From NCBI GenBank assembly GCA_902729315.2, contig LR746277.1, positions 191,001 to 255,000 of the forward strand: DNA of 64,000 nucleotides. Direction: 5' to 3'. This DNA is from Spirodela intermedia (taxonomy: Eukaryota > Streptophyta > Magnoliopsida > Alismatales > Araceae). Position 1 is the stretch's first letter, and each line of letters begins with the position of its first letter. The position numbers and the translations under genes are program-made. Shown here piece by piece: positions 61,201 to 64,000 of this stretch. The notes under the pieces were generated by a model. That model did no database searches, was not told the DNA's origin, and saw only the letters and a program-made list of their open reading frames with translations.

Positions 61201-64000
61201 CCTTTCTTGACCATCGTAGGTTATTCTTCTGGACACCAGATATCACAGGGATCCAATACGTAGTGATGGGAGTATATTGGGAGAAACACAGTGGGCTTGG
61301 CTTGATAAGGAACTACGTGCCCCAGCAACTCAGATAACTATCATAGGATCTTCAATTCAGGTACACGTGTTATGTCGCTTCCTTTGCCATCTCCCTGTTC
61401 TCTTGAAGGATGGTTTCTTGTTGTACTTGATTAACCATGCTTTTCAAGATAGATGATGGAACCTTGGTAAATGAGGAGATTATGTCTCACAACTTAAATA
61501 TATCATTGGATTTTATTGTGGATATCATACCAATTATATTGAATCACTTAATAAAGTATGTGAACGGTATGACCATTTTGCACGGAGCGAAATTACAAAA
61601 ACTACATTGTGGAGAGGGAGCTCCATGGCAAGTAATATGTGGTTGGTGACACTGAATCTGCCATGTAAGATTGGACTATAAGGAGGAATAAACTTTCCCA
61701 GAGGCTCTAGAAATGAGCACCCAACAAGGAAAGCTTAGTTTTCTGAGCAAATTATTGATCTTTGTGAGCATTATGATGCACGGTTTGCCAAATCAGCCAT
61801 TGGTATGATTTGGTGGGCTCCTTAAAACCAGATAAAATTCAGTTGAGAATCAGATCAGCTGATTCTCAATGGAGAGTTTGCAAGCCAGTAGAGGGAGCAA
61901 GAGATAGAAGGAATATCCAATAACAACGTATGGGAAGAAGCAATTAATTAAGGGCAAAAAAGTCGCCTCACTATTGTTGTCCACCTTTGGCCTTAACGTC
62001 CATTTCATTTGGCTGCCGGTCCTGCAGCCACCACAGGCTGAGGAAACATTGCCCTCTCTCCCACCTGCAAATGAGGTTGGTAAGTGTGGTGAGAAGGAAC
62101 TCATTCATGGTTTGTCTATGCTTGTTTCTAGCATGGTTGTATGAATTGGCCAATTTTGATCTGGATTACCTGATTTGGGTTGGAATGTGCATACCTTTTG
62201 ATGCAAAAGTGGAAATGCCCATGAATTTGTTTTTATGACAACCTAGGTAAATATTGAACACCCATTTCTTATCATACAGGAACAAAACCTAATTGATTAA
62301 CTAAAAGGATGCGTATGAGGTCACTATGACTGGTGCATAAGTCATTTGTTTTTTTTTCTTAGTTTCGTTCACAGTTGATCTTCTAGTGGCGCGCCCTTCT
62401 TAGATGAAAATTGTCGAATTCTGAAAGCATCGGATTTAGTGAAGAACCGAGGGACCTACGAATTGATTTGCATATTCGAGTCCTAGAATTGATGTGATTC
62501 TAGTGCTCCTATTCGAGTTTCGAATTCAAGGAAGAATCACGCAGGAGATGGAGAACAGCAACCAACTCGAGAGAGTCATCGGTTTCAAAAGGAGGAACCC
62601 TTGTTGGTTTTGTATGGAAGGAAAAGGAAAAGGGACTGTACCGCTCTCATAAGATCACTTAATCACAAATACCCAACACCAAGAACAGCCTTTCCATAAT
62701 TTTCCCCTAAATTCTGCGAACGACCTTTTTCATCCTTTGTGTATCATTCATGTCATGTGCATCGTTCGAGAATTAAAGGTGGTGTTGTATCTTATGCACG
62801 TTCTCAAGCTCTGACCTTGTGCTTTCTTTTTTTTTGTGATTTCAATGCAGGTCATTTCGAATCTTTCTGCAACTACAGCTCCATTATTCCATATGGAATG
62901 CTGGGGGCGCTTCCCAAAGGAGAGGAGAAGATTGTTCGAATTGATAGAGAAAAGTAATGTGAGTTAATATAACTCTCCGAAACCCACAGTTTAATTATAC
63001 ACGATAAATAATCAAATTAGCATATTTATTTATTTTTAAATATTTTTCATCTGAATGGATCATGGAAAACACGCAGAGAAGCGTAGTGTTTATAAGCGGC
63101 GACGTTCACTACGCTGAGATTACCAGATATGACTGTGCCACTGGGTACCCACTGTATGATGTGACTTCCAGTGGAATTACTCAAGGTGTGGAGAAAGTCG
63201 TGCCGTCTCTGGCTTTTCTCGTGAGACTCGCAGCGTTGGTGACACCTGCTACCGTGAGAGTTTATAACTCCAAATGTCGATACAAATCATGCACATATGG
63301 TAAATTTCCATAAATGTATATTTATTTATATATATATATCCTGTCTTAACTTACCTTAGTTTCTCTTTGACACCTGCTACCATGAGAGTTTATAACTGTC
63401 GATACAAATCATGTACATATGGAAAAAATTTATAAATGTATATTTATTTATATATATATATATAGATTTATATATTGTGTATATATATATATATATTGTT
63501 CTTCCTCGTGATCATCCTTTCTGAACTTGCTTTAGCTTCTCTTTGACACCTGCTACCATGAGAGTTTATTACTCCAAATGTCAATACAAATCATACACAT
63601 AGGGTAAATTTTTATACTTTTTAATAGATTGATTTATATAGATATCGTTCTTCGTCATGATCATCATGTCTGAACTTGCTTTAATTTCTCTTTCTCTCCC
63701 TCAAGTATTTCTTTTTCTTTTTCTTTTATTACATTTCTTCAAGATGAACAATAATTATCCCTGTTCAGGAATGCCAAATTTTGGGGCAATCGAAGTAGAC
63801 TGGGATGCCACTCCACAGACGCTGAGGCTGGAAGCAAGGGATTCAAACGGAGATCCTGTTCTCGGTGTGAGCATCCCGCTCTCTGATTTGCAGGTCAGTG
63901 CGAACTCGATCCGCCACAGGGACTGCATTCTCGAGGTTCATCTTCCATGGATTCTCAGGCGTAGACTCTCCATCCTTGTCTTCGTATCCATTGCAGGTAC
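58224..64000 (+). CDS. PhoD-like metallophosphatase, partial (runs off the window)
   Basis: Exons seen: 58,224-58,394; 58,845-59,072; 60,406-60,527; 60,933-60,993; 61,220-61,360; 62,851-62,958; 63,077-63,299; 63,769 to the end. All have GT-AG borders with matching phases, giving at least 428 residues. The ATG at 58,224 starts a hydrophobic signal-like stretch ([14 protein letters not shown]). Motifs of the PhoD phosphatase fold: FGSC (47-50), [11 protein letters not shown] (71-81), [14 protein letters not shown] (136-149), [31 protein letters not shown]. These supply the metal-binding Asp, Asn and His residues, so phosphomono- or diester hydrolysis at the secretory or cell-surface side is likely. 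The last exon enters a hydrophobic C-terminal segment ([14 protein letters not shown]), probably a membrane anchor. Confidence 0.93.
63240..63610 (+). repeat. Exon 7 end and splice donor repeated twice in the following intron
   Basis: About 65 bases from tgacacctgctaccgtgagag through the exon 7 donor atatg-gtaaat recur at 63,368-63,430 and 63,544-63,608. The second unit has lost the donor (atatggaaaa) and seven internal bases. The third keeps ggtaaat. AT-dinucleotide runs lie between the units. Confidence 0.85.

Noticed and set aside
63894-63900. Possible splice donor CAG-GTCAGT at 63,893/63,894 in the last PhoD-like exon
   Set aside because: The frame continues open after it with plausible conserved residues ([12 protein letters not shown]) into a hydrophobic segment, so I treat this as exon interior.

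Overview
This window is nuclear DNA of a flowering plant. It has spliced genes with ordinary plant GT-AG introns, GC-rich coding islands in AT-rich intergenic DNA, many GA/CT microsatellites, Ty1-copia and Ty3-gypsy remnants, and solo-LTR-like insertions. GC-rich single-exon genes fit a monocot, but the species cannot be fixed from sequence alone.

Layout. 1-9.7 kb: mostly AT-rich DNA without genes, a GA microsatellite, and two related gene fragments in opposite orientation (6.7 and 9.4 kb). 9.9-13.5 kb: a decayed, internally deleted Ty1-copia element on the minus strand. 13.65-24.79 kb: a very large inverted repeat with arms of about 4.58 kb around a spacer of about 2 kb. Each arm holds a gypsy gag remnant, a copy of a small four-helix membrane-protein gene and a 1.76-kb solo LTR with a 5-bp target duplication. 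A third copy of the gene lies in the spacer. 25.5-34 kb: a decayed segment also present at 42.2-44.2 kb, two more members of the LTR family, and long AT-rich DNA. 34-39.2 kb: two diverged members of the membrane-protein family and a broken copy of a promoter/gene module. 39.7-45.3 kb: two nearly identical calmodulin-like genes with an altered fourth EF-hand. 45.3-51.9 kb: more LTR copies, one nested inside another. 51.9-53.5 kb: an intact calmodulin-like gene head-to-head with an unrecognised gene across a shared promoter. 53.5-64 kb: conserved gene space with a seven-exon YjbQ/UPF0047-family gene (minus strand) divergent from a multi-exon PhoD-like phosphatase gene (plus strand) that runs off the window.

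Main themes. (1) One membrane-protein family has five copies here, three of them inside the palindrome, where a read-through transcript could form a long hairpin. (2) One LTR family has at least seven copies of clearly different age. It carries a motif pair resembling the plant snRNA promoter (USE plus TATA at Pol III-type spacing). One insertion can be compared with its empty site elsewhere in the window. (3) A bidirectional promoter module with a TGACGTCA palindrome has been copied four times with different losses of the flanking genes. Exon structures were derived by eye from reading frame and splice sites. No database search was possible.
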